64,000 nucleotides of DNA from Clostridia bacterium (GCA_016938675.1 JAFGUF010000033.1:111522-175521); one strand, 5' to 3'. Positions 7,298 through 17,243 are shown, counted from the first letter of the stretch. Notes: generated by a model not told the origin, from the sequence alone. A program made the numbers and translations.

Positions 7298-8340
7298 TTG
7301 CTCTCCCCAAGAGGTATATATGATTTTGCGTTCATGTCCAGTTTGCCGTATTCTTCATTTTTTAGCATATAGTGCCCTGCTGCGCCTATCATTGCGGCGT
7401 TGTCCCCGCAGTATTTTAGCTCCGGTAAATATAACTTAACATCTATACTGTCGCACATCTGCTGCATCGCTTTGCGCAGCCTTGAGTTGGCTGCCACTCC
7501 GCCAGCTATTGAAAGCGACTTATATCTAGTTTTTATAAGTGCCTCTTTAGTATTGCTCACCAATACATCGACGATAGCTTCCTGATAGGACGAGGCTATA
7601 TCGCATAAGTTTTCTTTGAATTCTTCTTCACTTATTTTATCTATGTGCTGCCTCAGCGCTGTTTTGACTCCGCTGAATGAAAAATCCAATTGATTGCCTT
7701 TAAGCCTTGCTCTGGGGAAGTCTATTTTTTCTGCGTCGCCTTTTTTGGCGAGCTCATCTATTTCCCTGCCGCCGGGGTATGGCAGCCCCATCAGCCTTGC
7801 ACCCTTGTCGAAGGCCTCGCCCGCTGCGTCATCCCGCGTAGTCCCAAGTATTTTGTACCTGCCGTAGTCTTCGCATTCTGCTATCAGGCTGTGCCCTCCC
7901 GATACTACTAGGCTTAAATAAGGTGGCTTCAGCTCATTATGTGTAAGATAATTTGAGCTTACATGCCCATCAATGTGATGAACACCCACAAAGGGTATAT
8001 TCAGCGACAATGCCAGTCCCTTGGCGTAGGAAACGCCGACCAAAAGCGCGCCTACAAGGCCAGGACCTTTGGTTACCGCAACTGCATCTATATCTTCAAA
8101 TGTTTTATCTGCCTGCTCAAGCGCGGAAAGCACCACTATTGATATGTTCTCCATGTGCCTTCTGGACGCTACCTCCGGCACCACTCCGCCGTATTTCTGG
8201 TGCTCTTTTATCTGGGATGATATAACAAGAGACAAAACGTCATTTCCTCCCTGTATAACGGAAGCCGACGTTTCGTCGCATGATGTCTCTATCGCGAGAA
8301 TTAAGTCATAATTATCTTTTTCTTTAAACTTATAAGGCAT
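7288..8340 (-). CDS. tsaD: tRNA N6-threonylcarbamoyladenosine synthase subunit TsaD
   Basis: 350 residues, normal length. ASKHA-fold motifs: AIETSCDETS near residue 16, HMEN (about 60) and HHIDGHVSS (about 120), whose histidines bind the catalytic metal, GGHSLIAE (about 148) and GGVAANSRLR (about 280). With TsaB, C and E it makes t6A37 in ANN-decoding tRNAs. Directly abuts the upstream DUF1461 gene and overlaps mrnC. Confidence 0.95.
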   Translation of the reverse strand: MPYKFKEKDNYDLILAIETSCDETSASVIQGGNDVLSLVISSQIKEHQKYGGVVPEVASRRHMENISIVVLSALEQADKTFEDIDAVAVTKGPGLVGALLVGVSYAKGLALSLNIPFVGVHHIDGHVSSNYLTHNELKPPYLSLVVSGGHSLIAECEDYGRYKILGTTRDDAAGEAFDKGARLMGLPYPGGREIDELAKKGDAEKIDFPRARLKGNQLDFSFSGVKTALRQHIDKISEEEFKENLCDIASSYQEAIVDVLVSNTKEALIKTRYKSLSIAGGVAANSRLRKAMQQMCDSIDVKLYLPELKYCGDNAAMIGAAGHYMLKNEEYGKLDMNAKSYIPLGESKCL

Positions 8341-9036
8341 TTAGCTGGGCCTTTTCTTTTTAATTGAAAGATAAACGGATGATATCATTGCCGGCACTGA
8401 TATGAAAACTACCGCATAGATACCTATCCATATTCCCAGCCCGTTGAAGAATTCTTCCGGGAACATCTGTATCATTATATCTTCTTTCGGGTCTAAGAGC
8501 CACAAATCATTGTCAAATAAAAGCAGGTGGAATTTTGTGAATAGTGTTGAAAAATCAACAACCATTGCAATGCCAAGAGCAATAAGCAGCACAAAAAATA
8601 TGCTGAAGCCTATCAGGTATCCTCTGGCTATGATCCTTCCTCCTGATTTTTTATATAAAAGCAGAATCAGAATGAAAATCGCTGCTGCTGAGATTGCGCA
8701 AATATTCCTTATGGTAAACCCTGCATCAAAAAGCCTTAAGACGTCCACCATGTGCAGCTGCTCGCGCTCCTCGAAAACCATCTGCTGCTCGCCCTTGATA
8801 TCAGCATACATGATTATGTCTTCCCTATTGCCCTTCATATACTCCAACAGATTATGGGTAACATCATCAAGGTCTTGTTTTTCAATACCTATGTAATCAT
8901 ATATTTCATATTCTTCGTATGCCCTGTGGAATCTGGATTCATCAAAAACTACTGCCTGAACGGCAGTAAAGGTAAGCGCTATTACTGCGCTTAAGCCCCC
9001 GATTACTGCCAATATATATATCAATGCTTTTTTCAT
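8341..9036 (-). CDS. DUF1461/TIGR01906 family integral membrane protein
   Basis: 231 residues with four predicted membrane helices: about 5-28, 108-127, 137-162 and 202-225. The 80-residue extracytoplasmic loop after helix 1 contains the family pattern VTHNLLEYMKGNRED. This fits TIGR01906, a small Firmicutes membrane family of unknown function. It sits between prfB and tsaD in the same direction, 34 bases after prfB. Confidence 0.78.
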   Translation of the reverse strand: MKKALIYILAVIGGLSAVIALTFTAVQAVVFDESRFHRAYEEYEIYDYIGIEKQDLDDVTHNLLEYMKGNREDIIMYADIKGEQQMVFEEREQLHMVDVLRLFDAGFTIRNICAISAAAIFILILLLYKKSGGRIIARGYLIGFSIFFVLLIALGIAMVVDFSTLFTKFHLLLFDNDLWLLDPKEDIMIQMFPEEFFNGLGIWIGIYAVVFISVPAMISSVYLSIKKKRPS

Positions 9037-9070
9037 AATTTTCGCATGCCCGGCTTTCGAATTAATTTTA

Positions 9071-10168
9071 CTATATCATTTTTAGGTACGCCGTAATAAA
9101 TAAATCTATGTTGCCGTCCATTACTGCGTCTACGTTTCCAGTTTCTGCATTCGTCCTGTGGTCTTTTACCATTTTATATGGGTGAAAAACATATGAGCGA
9201 ATCTGAGATCCCCATTCGATTTTCTTCATCTCGCCTTTTATGTCGGCCAGCTTTTCCATGTTCTCACGCTCTTTCACCTCAACAAGCTTAGAGATCAGCA
9301 TCTTCATGGCAGTTTCTTTGTTCTGCACTTGGCTTCTTTCATTCTGGCAGGAAGCAACTATACCCGTAGGTATATGCGTAATTCTAACAGCTGAATCAGT
9401 TTTGTTTATGTGCTGTCCACCTGCACCGCTTGAGCGGTATGTATCAATCCTCAGGTCGTCCTGATTAATATCAACTTCTGTAGAACTTTCAATTTCAGGC
9501 ATTACATCCAGCGACGCAAATGATGTGTGCCTTCTGGCATTTGAATCAAAAGGTGAAATCCTTACCAGCCTGTGCACGCCCTTTTCCGCCTTCAAAAACC
9601 CATATGCATTTTCACCGGAAACAAGAAATGTCACGCTTTTAATTCCCGCTTCATTGCCGGAGAGATAGTCCATCACTTCAACTGAATAGCCGTGGCGCTC
9701 ACAGTACATTTTGTACATGCGAAAAAGCATGTCATTCCAGTCCTGTGCCTCAGTTCCGCCTGCGCCCGCATTGAGAGAAAGAAACGCGTTATTCGAGTCA
9801 TATTCGCCGGTAAGAAGTGTTTCCAGCCTCAGTTCCTCGCATTTTTCCGCCAGTACATTAAGCTCTTCATCCAGTTCGCTATATAGTTCCTCGTCGTCTG
9901 ATTCCCTGCACATCTCAATCATCACCTGACAATCCTCTATGCTTTGAAAAACCTTGGTGATAGACTTTATCTTATTTTCCAGCGCCTTTATGCGCTTGTT
10001 TACATCCTGAGCTCTGTCCATGTCATCCCAGAATCCTGGGGCTGCCATCTCCAAGTTCAGCTCCTCATGTTCCTTTTTTGCGTCATCTATATTCAGAGCA
10101 GAATATACTTCATCAGCAGTTGATGAAATATCCCTCAGCCTTGATTTCGCCAGATCCAATTGTATCAT
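9071..10168 (-). CDS. prfB: Peptide chain release factor 2, without the programmed frameshift
   Basis: 365 residues, complete in one frame. The codon-recognition motif is SPF in RISPFDSNARRHTSF and the catalytic loop is GGQ in SSGAGGQHINKTDSAV, both diagnostic of RF2. RF2 genes usually need a +1 shift at an in-frame UGA near codon 25. Here the homologous stretch (VYSALNIDDAKKEHEE, residues about 22-36) is read continuously, so the autoregulatory shift is absent. 20 bases downstream of secA. Confidence 0.95.
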   Translation of the reverse strand: MIQLDLAKSRLRDISSTADEVYSALNIDDAKKEHEELNLEMAAPGFWDDMDRAQDVNKRIKALENKIKSITKVFQSIEDCQVMIEMCRESDDEELYSELDEELNVLAEKCEELRLETLLTGEYDSNNAFLSLNAGAGGTEAQDWNDMLFRMYKMYCERHGYSVEVMDYLSGNEAGIKSVTFLVSGENAYGFLKAEKGVHRLVRISPFDSNARRHTSFASLDVMPEIESSTEVDINQDDLRIDTYRSSGAGGQHINKTDSAVRITHIPTGIVASCQNERSQVQNKETAMKMLISKLVEVKERENMEKLADIKGEMKKIEWGSQIRSYVFHPYKMVKDHRTNAETGNVDAVMDGNIDLFITAYLKMI

Positions 10169-10188
10169 ATATTTTTACCTTCCGAATG

Positions 10189-13011
10189 TTACTGATCCAT
10201 ACCACAGCATTTTTTGTATTTCTTGCCGCTTCCGCATGGACACGGGTCATTCCTGCCGACTTTCTTACCGCTTGCCCCGCCAACAGCTTTTTTTGTGTCA
10301 GAAGGGCCAAGCCTGATTCCCTGGTTTTCCTTCTCCATAGCCTCCGCCATAGCCTTTCTCTGGAGAATAGTTCCCACAAGGTTGGAGCGGAATATAGCCA
10401 TTGCAGACTCTATTTTTATGTTGTGCACCAATGTGTCAAACATATCGCCTGTTTCAATCTTGTACTCTATCAAGGGGTTTCTTTGCCCATATGAGCGAAG
10501 GCCTATTCCCTGCTTAAGCTGCTCCGCTTCCTCCATATGGTTCTGCCAGTTGTAGTTTACAACAGTCAGCACCATGCTGCGCTCTGCCTCACGCATATTG
10601 AGTCCTTGTGATGATATATGGCTGTCCAGAGTGTTGTATATCTTCATTGCGCCATTATAGATAATGTCTTTCAGCTGCTCTCTGGTCATGTTTTCACGGT
10701 CACTTTTAGGAACAAGTATCCTGTACTCTTTTACAAAAATAGTCTTAAATACCTTTTCGTCCTTATTGGTTATCCACCATCCTGCAGACAAGAAGAGATT
10801 GTTCGCGTCCACGAGCAGCTTGTCGAAGTCCCAGTCCTCAGGAAAATCGCTCTCTGCTGTTGCCTGCTCAACCATATCTGATACCAGATATTCGATCATT
10901 GATTTTATGTTATCACTGATATCATCCTGAACAAGCACTTCTCTTCTCTGTGAGTAGATAAGCTTTCTCTGTTCGTTTATTATATCATCATACTGAAGGA
11001 CATTTTTTCTGGCGGCGAAGCTATTGCTTTCTGCTGCCTTCTGTGCTCTCTCAATCGTTTTTGTTATAAATTTATGTTCGCCAAGATATCCGTCATCCTG
11101 CTCTATGCTCTGAAGCATGGCAACAAAATTCTCCCTGCCTTTTGTGTATAGCCTTATAAGCGGATCTTCTAATGCGATGTAGAATTTTGATGATCCCGGG
11201 TCACCCTGGCGTCCGCTTCTGCCTCGCAGCTGGTTGTCTATTCGCCTGGATTCATGCCTTTCCGATCCGATTACGCGCAGGCCGCCAAGCGCAACCACCT
11301 GCTCATGCTCATTGTCTGTAACGAGCTTATGCTTGGCTACTAAATCATTGTATTTCTGCCTGAGCTCAATAAGTCTTTCATCGGTTAATTTTGTATGCCC
11401 TGCAGCAATTAATATCTCGTCATTTGTATAGTCCTGCATCATCAAATCTTTTGTCGCCATTACATCCGGGTCGCCGCCCAGCTTAATGTCGGTTCCGCGG
11501 CCGGCCATATTAGTGGCTATGGTTATTCTGCCCACTCTTCCTGCCTGAGATACTATTTCCGCTTCCCTTTCATGATTTTTTGCATTTAATACATTATGGT
11601 TTATCTTGCGTTTTTTAAGCATACCCGATAGCTTTTCACTGGCCTCAACAGAAGCCGTACCAACAAGCACCGGCTGGCCATTTCGGTTACATTCTATTAC
11701 ATTTTCTATTATCGCCCTGAATTTCGCATCCTCGTTTGTATATATGGCATCGTCTTCATCTATTCTGATCATGGGCATATTGGTGGGTACGACCACAACA
11801 TCCATGCCATAGATTGCCTGGAACTCCTCTTCCTCCGTTTTTGCAGTACCTGTCATTCCTGATATCTTTTTATACATCCTGAAATAATTCTGCAATGTTA
11901 TTGACGCGAGAGTTTTGGATTCGTCTTCTATGGTAACTCTTTCCTTTGCCTCAATTGCCTGATGCAGCCCGTCGGAAAAGCGTCGGCCTTCTCGCAATCT
12001 TCCTGTATTCTGGTCAACAATTATTACCCTGTTATCCTTTACAATGTAATCCTTGTCCCTGTGCATCAGCATATTGGCCCGCAGAGCCTGATTGATATGA
12101 TGAGAAATAGCGATGTTTGCAGTATCGCTTAAGTTTTCGATATTAAAGAATTTCTCGGCCTTAATTATTCCCTCTTCAGACAAAGCCACTGTGTTTGCCT
12201 TTTCATCCTTGTCAAAGTCCCCCTTGTATTTAGGGTCGTTTTCGTCGTATTCAACAAACCTGTCTGTCGGCGGCGCTTCCGGCCTCTCCTTGAGTGAACG
12301 CACAAATGAATCGGCAATTTTGTAAAGTTTCTGCTTGCCCTGTACACTTCCTGATATAATGAGCGGGCTTCTTGCCTCGTCTATCAAGATGGAGTCTATT
12401 TCGTCTATCATTACATATGTGAGCGAACGCTGCACAACGCCTTCCTTCAGTCGCTCCATGCTGTCTCGCAAGTAGTCAAATCCGTACTCTGAGCTGATTC
12501 CGTAGGTAATATCTGCATTGTAGGCAGCCTGCTTTTCCTTCTTGGACTGCGCTCTTTCAATAAGCCCAACTGTAAGTCCCAAGTAATTATATATTTTGCC
12601 CATCCATTCGCTCTGGTGCTTTGCTAGGTATTCATTAACTGTTACCAGATGCACGCCTTCACCGGAAAGAGCGTTCAGATACCCTGCCATAGTAGACATC
12701 AGGGTTTTTCCTTCGCCTGTTTTCAGTTCAGCTATTCGTCCCTGGTGCAGGACTATAGCTCCTAATATCTGCACATCAAAGGGCGTCTGTCCTATTGTCC
12801 TTGATGCCGCCACTTTAACTGCGGCAAAAGCTTCGCAGAGGATATCTTGCAGGGTTTCTCCTTCTTTCAGCCTCTTTTTAAACTGCTCTGTCAGCTCTCG
12901 CAGCTCATCTGCTGTGTAATCCTTATACTGCTTTTCTATTTCGTTGATTTTATAGACAAGCTTATAGAGTTTTTTTATTTCTTTTTCGTCTGATGATTTA
13001 AATATTCCCAT
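10189..13011 (-). CDS. secA: Preprotein translocase ATPase SecA
   Basis: 940 residues. Walker A is in ELKTGEGKTLMSTM (about 98-111), the DEAD-like box in MIDEIDSILIDEARSPLI (about 200-217), and helicase motif VI near SGRQGDPGSS. The C-terminus keeps the zinc-binding SEC-C motif NDPCPCGSGKKYKKCC, used with SecB or phospholipids. It drives preproteins through SecYEG at the inner face of the membrane. Preceded 23 bases upstream by nfeD and followed by prfB; secA-prfB adjacency is common in Firmicutes. Confidence 0.97.
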   Translation of the reverse strand: MGIFKSSDEKEIKKLYKLVYKINEIEKQYKDYTADELRELTEQFKKRLKEGETLQDILCEAFAAVKVAASRTIGQTPFDVQILGAIVLHQGRIAELKTGEGKTLMSTMAGYLNALSGEGVHLVTVNEYLAKHQSEWMGKIYNYLGLTVGLIERAQSKKEKQAAYNADITYGISSEYGFDYLRDSMERLKEGVVQRSLTYVMIDEIDSILIDEARSPLIISGSVQGKQKLYKIADSFVRSLKERPEAPPTDRFVEYDENDPKYKGDFDKDEKANTVALSEEGIIKAEKFFNIENLSDTANIAISHHINQALRANMLMHRDKDYIVKDNRVIIVDQNTGRLREGRRFSDGLHQAIEAKERVTIEDESKTLASITLQNYFRMYKKISGMTGTAKTEEEEFQAIYGMDVVVVPTNMPMIRIDEDDAIYTNEDAKFRAIIENVIECNRNGQPVLVGTASVEASEKLSGMLKKRKINHNVLNAKNHEREAEIVSQAGRVGRITIATNMAGRGTDIKLGGDPDVMATKDLMMQDYTNDEILIAAGHTKLTDERLIELRQKYNDLVAKHKLVTDNEHEQVVALGGLRVIGSERHESRRIDNQLRGRSGRQGDPGSSKFYIALEDPLIRLYTKGRENFVAMLQSIEQDDGYLGEHKFITKTIERAQKAAESNSFAARKNVLQYDDIINEQRKLIYSQRREVLVQDDISDNIKSMIEYLVSDMVEQATAESDFPEDWDFDKLLVDANNLFLSAGWWITNKDEKVFKTIFVKEYRILVPKSDRENMTREQLKDIIYNGAMKIYNTLDSHISSQGLNMREAERSMVLTVVNYNWQNHMEEAEQLKQGIGLRSYGQRNPLIEYKIETGDMFDTLVHNIKIESAMAIFRSNLVGTILQRKAMAEAMEKENQGIRLGPSDTKKAVGGASGKKVGRNDPCPCGSGKKYKKCCGMDQ

Positions 13012-13034
13012 ATCAGTATTTCCTTTATCTTAGG

Positions 13035-14330
13035 TTATGTTCTTTGTTTTCTTACAATTACAGAGGAGCTTCTTTTGCCTGAAACTACAACCGGCACTCC
13101 TTTAGCGATAAAGCCCTCTTCGGACAATGCGTCCATCCTGTTTCCATCTACTTCAATTATGCCCGTGGGCCTGAGCTCTGTAACAGATATCGCCGCCGAG
13201 CCAATTATTTCATCCTTTACCTGGCTTATTATGTACCCTTCGGATACTGATTGTACATTCTTGTTGGCAATCCTGTCAAACAGCTTAATCTTCCCAAATA
13301 TCTTTATAAGTATTGGGATCAGCACAGCGCATGCTATCATAGCGAATCCCGCTCGCTTAGCAAACTCCTCAAATGAATTAGCAGAAAAGATAAGAGCGAG
13401 TGTGCACATAATGATGCCCGAAATGCCGAACACGCCAAAGCCCGGGACAAATATCTCAATTGTAAGAGCGATTATACCCAGTACAAATAGTCCGATTGCC
13501 CACCACTGGGCAGTTCCGGCTATCATTCCGCCGAAAAAATACATTACAAAGCAGACTATTGATATTATTCCCGCAACACCAAAGCCTGCTGTGAAAATCT
13601 CAATTACCATAAATGCAAAGCCTATAGTAAAGAATATATCAAGTGCTGTAGTGCTTGTAATCGCTGAAGCTACCTTGTCTGATGTTGTATATGGGGCTAT
13701 GCTGTATGTTTCGCCCAAATCAAAATACTCAATTACTTCTGATATATTTTCGCACAGCGCATCGCTGACACCTAGGTCAACTGCCTGTCTTGCAGCCAGC
13801 GTCAGAAGCTCGCCTTCCTCACTGTAGTCTTCCACAACTATTCTTACGTCTGCCATTGCAAGTATTACATCCTCAGGCCTGCCTCTTTCTATTGCAGCGG
13901 TGCTAAGCATACCTTTCCATGCAGATAATATTTTTTCCGTATTAGGTATGGTTTCTGCTGCGCCGATATATGAGTTCGGAGACATAGCGATATTGTCGCA
14001 TGATATTGCAATCAATACCCCTGCAGAGATTGCTTTATTGCTTACATATGCAGTTGTCTCAACGGGTGTGTTAAGCAGTATATTTGATATGTCTCCTGCG
14101 GATGTAACGATTCCGCCCCATGTATCTATATCAATTATTGCAGGCTGATTGTTCTGACGTGCTATTTCCAGCTCTCTTTCAAGGTAGGAAACCATCGCAC
14201 CGTTAACCTCGCCATGAAGCTTTATTACATAAACATCTGCGTCCTTTTCTGCACCGGAAATGCTAAGTATGCTTCCCAAAAGATATAGCAGAAAGCTCGC
14301 AGCAATTATTGTTCTTCTTAAAATTTTCAT
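13035..14330 (-). CDS. NfeD family membrane protein with ClpP-like serine protease domain
   Basis: 431 residues from MKILRRTI; an ATG 21 bases upstream (14351) lies before the -10 box and is disfavoured. A signal segment (about 4-25) is followed by a ClpP-class domain with the oxyanion region DTWGGIVTSAGD and the nucleophile serine in AISAGVLIA. Four to five membrane helices follow (about 225-335), then an OB-fold NfeD tail (about 358-431). This full-length NfeD1b layout is linked to membrane-protein quality control and lipid domains with flotillin-like partners. No stomatin/flotillin gene is adjacent. Head of the secA operon. Confidence 0.85.
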   Translation of the reverse strand: MKILRRTIIAASFLLYLLGSILSISGAEKDADVYVIKLHGEVNGAMVSYLERELEIARQNNQPAIIDIDTWGGIVTSAGDISNILLNTPVETTAYVSNKAISAGVLIAISCDNIAMSPNSYIGAAETIPNTEKILSAWKGMLSTAAIERGRPEDVILAMADVRIVVEDYSEEGELLTLAARQAVDLGVSDALCENISEVIEYFDLGETYSIAPYTTSDKVASAITSTTALDIFFTIGFAFMVIEIFTAGFGVAGIISIVCFVMYFFGGMIAGTAQWWAIGLFVLGIIALTIEIFVPGFGVFGISGIIMCTLALIFSANSFEEFAKRAGFAMIACAVLIPILIKIFGKIKLFDRIANKNVQSVSEGYIISQVKDEIIGSAAISVTELRPTGIIEVDGNRMDALSEEGFIAKGVPVVVSGKRSSSVIVRKQRT

Positions 14331-14337
14331 AATATAC

Positions 14338-14365
14338 ATTATATCATACATCCATGCAATTCAAA
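14338..14365 (-). promoter_or_regulatory. Promoter of the nfeD-secA operon, apparently leaderless
   Basis: On the minus strand TTGAAT (14364-14359) stands 15 bases from TATAAT (14343-14338). The expected start is at or within a base or two of the ATG at 14330, and no Shine-Dalgarno is seen. The short spacer lowers confidence in the -35; the -10 is perfect. Confidence 0.4.
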
Positions 14366-14398
14366 ACAGCTTTGGTCAAGGTTATTGTATAAAACAGA

Positions 14399-14430
14399 TA
14401 AAAAAGATGACACTTCAGCAAATGCCATCT
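14399..14430 (-). terminator. Terminator after the penicillin-binding protein gene
   Basis: On the minus strand AGATGGCA (14430-14423) pairs with TGTCATCT (14412-14405), one G-U pair, followed by a run of T. 35 bases past the stop at 14465. Confidence 0.7.
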
Positions 14431-14464
14431 TAATCATTATTTTTATAGATTCAGGTTATATGTA

Positions 14465-16579
14465 TCAGTTGTCAAGAAGCGGTTTTGCTATTTTATATCT
14501 TGCTGCGCCTTCGCCTGCCGGTACCTCCAGCGTTACGCAGACCAGTAAAGGCTCCGGATAATATACATATCCTATAAACCATGCTATTTCTCTTGATTTA
14601 TCGTTTCCAATCTCTGCGGTTCCGGTTTTGCCATATACATTTTTCCCAGATATGCTCACTTCATGCGCAGTGCCGAAATCAACAACATCTCTTAAAATCG
14701 ACTCCAGCTTTGCATGGGAATATTCGGATATCACATCATCTTTCCATACAATCGGCGTAGCAGCAAAAACCTGCCCGTAATCTCCGTCTATATCGCTGAA
14801 TATTTTCTCAACAATATAAGGCTTCATGATGTCCCTGTCGTTGGCAAAGACTTCAAACATTGACGCCATCTGCAAAGGCGATATCAGCAGCTCTCCCTGT
14901 CCATATCCTGTATCTGCCAAAAGGTTTAGCTTGTCGAATTCTCCGCTATTTGTTATTCTCGGCCTTCCCAGCGCAATATCGGTTGTAATGACTTCGCTAA
15001 AGCCGTATCTTTCAAGCTCGCTGTAGAATGTCTCCGCTCCTATCTTTAACGCGGTATATGCAAAGAATATATTGTCTGAATATATTAGGGCATTCTTTAT
15101 GTTCAGCACTCCCGGCGTTTCCATTATCCTCGTAATAGGCGGGTATACCCATCCGCTGTAAGGCGGCGTCCATTTATTGTCGCTTATATGTTCATGTAGA
15201 ACAAAGTCATAGGATAATGTATTTGTATCCATTGTAATAGCCGCAGTAAACGGCTTGAATGTTGAGCCCGGAGGATATAGGCCTATCGTCGCCCTGCTGT
15301 AGAGCGGGTTGTTGCTGTCCTCGTTCGTCAGCGCCTCCCATTCTTCCACGGATATGCCCAGTGTAAATGCATTAATATCATATGTGGGATAGCTGGCCAT
15401 TGCTACTATCTGCCCCGTTTCCGGCTGCAGGACAACAACTGCGCCCGCCATCTCATCTGTCAGATATTCCATCAGAAGCATTTCTGTCTTAAGCTGCACA
15501 TCTACATCTATTGAAAGCCACAGGTCGCTGCCGTTAACGGCAGGCTTAAGTACAGGCGTGGACATCACCCTGCCCTGGTCATCCACAATATCCATTCTGT
15601 ATCCGTATGTGCCCCTTAGCTGGGTTTCGTATGTCTTTTCAAGGCCGGTTTTGCCAATCATGACTTCCGGCGGCAGGCCCAGATTTTCCGGCAGAATCGA
15701 TTCCTCATAACTGATTACCCCCATGTATCCAATCGTATGAGCCAGCAGCTGGCCATATGGGTATGTTCTGGTTTTTGTGTAGGTGGATGTATCAATGCCT
15801 ATCCCGTCAATTTCAAGAAGCTTCTCTTCAATATATTTAGGCAGGCCTTCGTATTTTGAAAAAGCCTTCAAAATTACTATCTCAGCCTCAGCAGTATATG
15901 CGTCCTCAGGGATTTCTTCGCCGGCTTCAGCGGCGGCTGCAAGCGCCTCCATCTTTTCATAGAAGGAGTGAATCTTATCCTCCAGATAGTTCTCCGTTAC
16001 ACCAAGAAGCGGAGCCACTATTCTAACGAGTGCGTCGCCATCTGTTATTTTATCGATATTTGCATAAACGGTAATAGCATAGTCGTTTTTTGCGATAAGA
16101 TTGCCGTTTATGTCAAATATCTCACCTCTCTGCGGCTCAATATCTGTTATCTGTATTTTTTCGTTTTCACCCAGCCCCGGAATTATCAGAGAAGGAGAAT
16201 AAACTATCTTCCATTCCTTTTTCTGCTTTACAAACTGCTGCTCATAAGAAAGGTTTATAAGCCCGAATCTGCTTGTATCAAAGGATATGTCATACCAGAC
16301 AGTGCAAATATCGTCTTCTATTTCATAGTCCTTTATTGTGCAGGCCATGCCATTTATGAGCATTTCTGCATATATGGTTTCAAATCTAGTAGAGAATTCG
16401 TCAATTGTTATCTTTTCTTTACTTTCGTCTGTAAGGTATCCGTATATTCGCACATATTCTCTCTCAGCCATATAATTGACTATGGTTTCAATCGGCGGTA
16501 TGGTCTCCTTAGCGCAGCCCTGCAAAATGAGCGCAGAAATCAAAATAAAAAACAGTATTAATACTTTATTTTTCTTCAT
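14465..16579 (-). CDS. Class B penicillin-binding protein (D,D-transpeptidase), lipoprotein type
   Basis: 704 residues. A type II signal ends in LILQGC with Cys22, so the protein is probably lipid-anchored rather than held by a helix. Residues about 25-135 form an NTF2-like MecA-N domain, 140-345 the PBP dimerisation domain, and the rest the transpeptidase with STFK (439-442), SDN (501-503) and KTG (651-653), all intact. This architecture matches PBP2a/PBP3-like elongation or division enzymes of Firmicutes, a group with several low beta-lactam-affinity members; affinity here cannot be predicted. Its start overlaps the nitroreductase end by 14 bases. Confidence 0.92.
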   Translation of the reverse strand: MKKNKVLILFFILISALILQGCAKETIPPIETIVNYMAEREYVRIYGYLTDESKEKITIDEFSTRFETIYAEMLINGMACTIKDYEIEDDICTVWYDISFDTSRFGLINLSYEQQFVKQKKEWKIVYSPSLIIPGLGENEKIQITDIEPQRGEIFDINGNLIAKNDYAITVYANIDKITDGDALVRIVAPLLGVTENYLEDKIHSFYEKMEALAAAAEAGEEIPEDAYTAEAEIVILKAFSKYEGLPKYIEEKLLEIDGIGIDTSTYTKTRTYPYGQLLAHTIGYMGVISYEESILPENLGLPPEVMIGKTGLEKTYETQLRGTYGYRMDIVDDQGRVMSTPVLKPAVNGSDLWLSIDVDVQLKTEMLLMEYLTDEMAGAVVVLQPETGQIVAMASYPTYDINAFTLGISVEEWEALTNEDSNNPLYSRATIGLYPPGSTFKPFTAAITMDTNTLSYDFVLHEHISDNKWTPPYSGWVYPPITRIMETPGVLNIKNALIYSDNIFFAYTALKIGAETFYSELERYGFSEVITTDIALGRPRITNSGEFDKLNLLADTGYGQGELLISPLQMASMFEVFANDRDIMKPYIVEKIFSDIDGDYGQVFAATPIVWKDDVISEYSHAKLESILRDVVDFGTAHEVSISGKNVYGKTGTAEIGNDKSREIAWFIGYVYYPEPLLVCVTLEVPAGEGAARYKIAKPLLDN

Positions 16580-17129
16580 TTTTTACCTGCATATATGAAT
16601 TGAATGTGCACATTTCGTTCAGAGGTTTCCTTTTCTTCTCCCTCACGCTTTCAAACGGGCTGTATCCCATGGAAATAAGCAGCCCTACTCTTTTATTCCC
16701 AGGTACATTTAGAAGTGATTTTACCTTTTTTTCATCATAGTACCCCAGTATGCAAGTGCCAATTCCGAGGTCTGCAGCCTGAAGGCAGAAATGCTCTGCA
16801 GCCGCCCCCATGTCAATAAAATTGTAATTTTCATCCGTTTTATTTGATCCAATCATGGCAAAGTGCGTTTTTTCCATAACTATAGCCGCTATTGCCTTTG
16901 CGTCCTTTACAAATTTATTGAACTTGACAATTTTGTTAACTGTGCATGCCGCCACCTGGCTTACCAGCTGTTTGTCGTCAACTATTACAAAAGTCCACGG
17001 TTGTGAGTTGTGTGCACTGGGTGTCAACCTTGCTGCCTCTACGCATTTTATTATGCTGTCTCTTGATATATCTTTATCTGTATATTTGCGCACGCTTTCC
17101 CTTTGAAGGATAAGTTTATCAAAATCCAT
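16566..17129 (-). CDS. Nitroreductase family oxidoreductase
   Basis: 187 residues from MDFDKLILQRESVRKY, chosen because GGGGAAAG precedes this ATG; an in-frame ATG at 17180 lies upstream of the probable transcription start. FMN contacts include RESVRKY, TPSAHNSQPW (about 37-46) and ADLGIGTCILGYY (about 120-132), the classic nitroreductase signature. These are FMN-dependent NAD(P)H oxidoreductases of broad substrate range; the natural substrate is not deducible. It overlaps the penicillin-binding protein gene, so the two are co-translated, although a functional link is not obvious. Confidence 0.88.
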   Translation of the reverse strand: MDFDKLILQRESVRKYTDKDISRDSIIKCVEAARLTPSAHNSQPWTFVIVDDKQLVSQVAACTVNKIVKFNKFVKDAKAIAAIVMEKTHFAMIGSNKTDENYNFIDMGAAAEHFCLQAADLGIGTCILGYYDEKKVKSLLNVPGNKRVGLLISMGYSPFESVREKKRKPLNEMCTFNSYMQVKNEEK

Positions 17130-17160
17130 TTTCTTTCCCCGTTCATGTTTTCTTGACTGT

Positions 17161-17190
17161 AGTATACACCATAAAGACATTATATTTCAA
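17161..17190 (-). promoter_or_regulatory. SigA-type promoter for nitroreductase-PBP
   Basis: On the minus strand TTGAAA (17190-17185), 18-base spacer, TATACT (17166-17161), about 30 bases upstream of the chosen nitroreductase start. Confidence 0.6.
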
Positions 17191-17243
17191 TATCGCAGAT
17201 TCTTCTTCCGCTTACCTTAAGCAAAAATGTAAATATCCATGTA

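Noticed and set aside
13075..13827. Long open frame on the plus strand opposite nfeD, and similar ones opposite metG (22732-23430) and the NCS2 permease (45199-45897)
   Set aside because: They lack ribosome sites and family features and mirror the codon pattern of well-supported genes on the other strand.
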